From the NCBI GenBank assembly GCA_016284295.1, contig JAEEOP010000021.1, positions 1 through 63,282 of the forward strand: a DNA stretch of 63,282 nucleotides. The letters are read 5' to 3'. This document shows, piece by piece, positions 61,587-63,282 of the stretch. Position numbers and translations under genes: made by a program. Each line of letters opens with the position of its first letter. Position 1 is the stretch's first letter. Source of the stretch: Methanomassiliicoccaceae archaeon (GTDB taxonomy: Archaea > Thermoplasmatota > Thermoplasmata > Methanomassiliicoccales > Methanomethylophilaceae). A model generated the notes under the pieces. It was not told the origin of the DNA and ran no database searches. It saw only the letters and a list, made by a program, of their open reading frames with translations.

Positions 61587-63068
61587 TCAGAACCCGTCGA
61601 GAACGGTCTGTCCGGATGCCTTCGGCACCGGAACAGGCCTTTCCCGACCCAAAATGGCCCTGAGAATAGGTCCATAGTTGCTCCATACCCGCTTCTTCTC
61701 CCCGTTCCTCCTCGTGAAAACCGTAAGTGTGAACGAGGTCAGCTCCTCGGATATGGATTCCGCGGTCTACGACCCGAACTGAGGATACAGGAACCTGATC
61801 ATGCTCATGCAGAACAATGCTAGGAAACTGATCAGGATCCTGCCCCTTATCGACTCCTCCTTCGTACATCTGGCCGGTCTCCAGTCTATCCCGTGCTTGA
61901 GATCCCTGAACGCGGTCTCCACCGCGTTCCTGTCACGATAGTATCTCAACGTCTCCTCAGCTGTCAACGGACGGTTCGTTATGAGTACGAAAAGTCCCTC
62001 GCGGCCAGTCACCATACGCCTGACAGCCTCGTCTATCGCCTCTTCTCTGGTCCTTCCTATCAGCGGGAACTGATAGGATAGTTTGGTATCGACGAAACAG
62101 TTCGAGTTCCTGTGTTTCTTCCTGGGCTTCTTCCCTGTGTTCAAGGCCGCCTTCATCTCCTCCATCTCATCGTAATCGTGTTCAGCTTTGCACCGGTACC
62201 TGTACATGATGTCCGCTTTCAGCTTCTCGTTCTTGAACATATATCTCCTGCGTTTCAGATTGCCCTCCCTGAAGAGATACGATACCTGGTCATCGATGGG
62301 GATCCAATCATTTCTGTGCACTTGGACGAACGTGTCATCCGATGTGTTTATCTGCTGCCTGGTCACAAAACCCAATCCTGCCTTGTCCAGTATGGCAGCA
62401 TTGTCGCGCGAGTATGCTCCATTATCAAATACGATCATCGAATCCTTCCTCAGCAGCGGTCTGATCTGTTCGAAGCTATCCTCGAAATGCGTAACATCCA
62501 TCATATTCCCCGGATTCACGGTCAACCCGATAGGCATCCCCGAATCCCTGTCCATTGCCAATCCCGCAGTCACCTGCGGCCTGTCCGGTCTGTGGTCCCT
62601 GGAATATCCCACCTTGATGAAATCGTTCTGAGGGGCCTCGAAATACATGGAGGTCCAATCCAAAAACACGGTATCCATACCGATGCCATACGACTGCTTC
62701 AACCTCCTGCCCAGGAACTGCACTATCTCATCCGAATGCTCTCCAACGCGTTCAACGGTACGGTATACGGACCTGGCAGCTCCGCTGCCGAGTCCGTACT
62801 CCTTTCTGAACTCCTTCCTCCCTATCATCCTGTCCAGTCTGTTGACTGATATGCCTGTCATCTCAATCGAATTGGAGACCAATGCCCTGATCTCGTTCGA
62901 TACCTTCTCTCCCTGATTCCTCTTCAGATCGTCGAGAAAAGAATCCAACCCCATATCCGAGAAAACTGCATCCACGATGACCTTGTTGCCCATGGTCATC
63001 GAGAAATTATCGTTAGGTTCCGGTATCCTGATGTTTATGTTCCTGCGTCTCTGGACCAAATCATACAC
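61587..63068 (-). mobile_element. IS1634-like (IS4-group) transposase gene with one in-frame UAG
   Basis: 493 residues from GTG 63068 to TGA 61587 with UAG sense; UAG is codon 434 (61767-61769). DDE triad region: VFLDWTSMYF (first Asp), IVFDNGAYSRDNAAIL (second), and YRDRNAVETAFRDLKHGIDWRP (catalytic Glu). UAG follows RFLYPQFGS, and 59 residues then run TAESISEELTSFTLTVFTRRNG to TGA. The tail is coherent, suggesting the element lives in UAG-reading hosts. Upstream frame closes at TAA 42 bases before the GTG. IS ends not resolved. Confidence 0.8.
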
Positions 63069-63155
63069 TTTCCTGACTGCACCAAACGCCGAATGACCGT
63101 AACCTTAATGAGTCACATAACTATGTGAAACCGAAATTCTAGGCGTGTAAGTAAT

Positions 63156-63282
63156 TCATCCTTTTGGCTCGGTGAGCAGCATGAGGTCGCATAGCTCCAT
63201 GCCTGCCATCGGCTCCTTCGGTACTTCGACCTTAAAAATGTCGAAGATTCCTCTGCAGTTCTTCGATATCTCCGACAGGGCC
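63156..63282 (-). CDS. C-terminal end of an unidentified gene (5' end outside window)
   Basis: Reading leftward from the window edge, 41 codons to TGA 63156: ALSEISKNCRGIFDIFKVEV, PKEPMAGMELCDLMLLTEPKG. Open and coding-like, but too short to identify. It is upstream of the transposase on the same strand. Confidence 0.5.
   Translation of the reverse strand, partial: ALSEISKNCRGIFDIFKVEVPKEPMAGMELCDLMLLTEPKG

Noticed and set aside
26859-61769. The UAGs as sequencing errors or ordinary pseudogene stops
   Set aside because: All seven in-frame interruptions are UAG, never UGA or UAA, with no accompanying frameshifts, and no intact gene uses UAG as stop. True pseudogenes in the window show shifts and UAA instead.

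Overview
The window is archaeal chromosome, most likely from the Methanomassiliicoccales (Thermoplasmatota), perhaps a gut-type Methanomethylophilaceae member. Supporting markers are an A1AO ATP synthase operon, Orc1/Cdc6 with origin recognition boxes, TiaS, aEF1-beta, the L7Ae-S28e-L24e-Ndk-aIF5B block, archaeal TATA boxes and, above all, UAG codons read through inside conserved genes. I found seven in-frame UAGs in six genes: citrate synthase, sbcD, sbcC, a dolichol-phosphate-sugar-synthase-like GT2, a winged-helix regulator (two UAGs) and an IS1634-like transposase. In each case homologous or coherent sequence continues to a UGA. Every intact gene I could follow ends in UGA or, less often, UAA; none needs UAG. 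This fits a genome that reads UAG as an amino acid, most probably pyrrolysine, in ordinary housekeeping genes.

Layout. 1-7358 (minus): ATP synthase operon H-I-K-E-C-F-A-B, with B cut by the window edge. 7440-12193: dCMP deaminase, an unknown membrane protein, orc1/cdc6 bracketed by three origin recognition boxes with an AT-rich stretch (a probable replication origin), a 29-residue membrane peptide, a small exported OB-like protein and TiaS. 12231-16620: two tandem acyltransferase-3-like membrane proteins, a thiolase and a radical SAM protein. 16621-21389: RecB/Cas4-like nuclease, a two-gene NYN-nuclease/coiled-coil cassette, the double-UAG regulator, an ACT protein, a TerB-flavin-barrel fusion and a zinc-ribbon membrane protein. 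21847-26597: Sel1-repeat protein, then a dockerin-bearing substrate-binding protein with its FecCD permease and ATPase. 26643-33549: UAG-containing citrate synthase, divergent MarR, the UAG-containing sbcD-sbcC pair and a ferredoxin. 33652-35712: split GMP synthetase and purE.

35861-57406 is mainly a surface-glycan region. It holds nucleotide-sugar supply (epimerase, nucleotidyltransferase, two SIS isomerases, phosphohexomutase), three GT4 enzymes, a GT2 polyprenyl-phosphate synthase, GtrA, two GT-C-like membrane proteins and two lipid-carrier-flippase-type proteins (VTT/DedA and DUF368). Interspersed are aEF1-beta, zinc microproteins, DUF89, ilvE with a structured leader, and a Schlafen/AlbA_2 regulator behind a hexanucleotide repeat. 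57517-61271 (plus): translation operon and aIF5B, with a decayed ATPase between them. 61587-63282: the transposase and the end of an unidentified gene.

No tRNA, rRNA or CRISPR array was seen.
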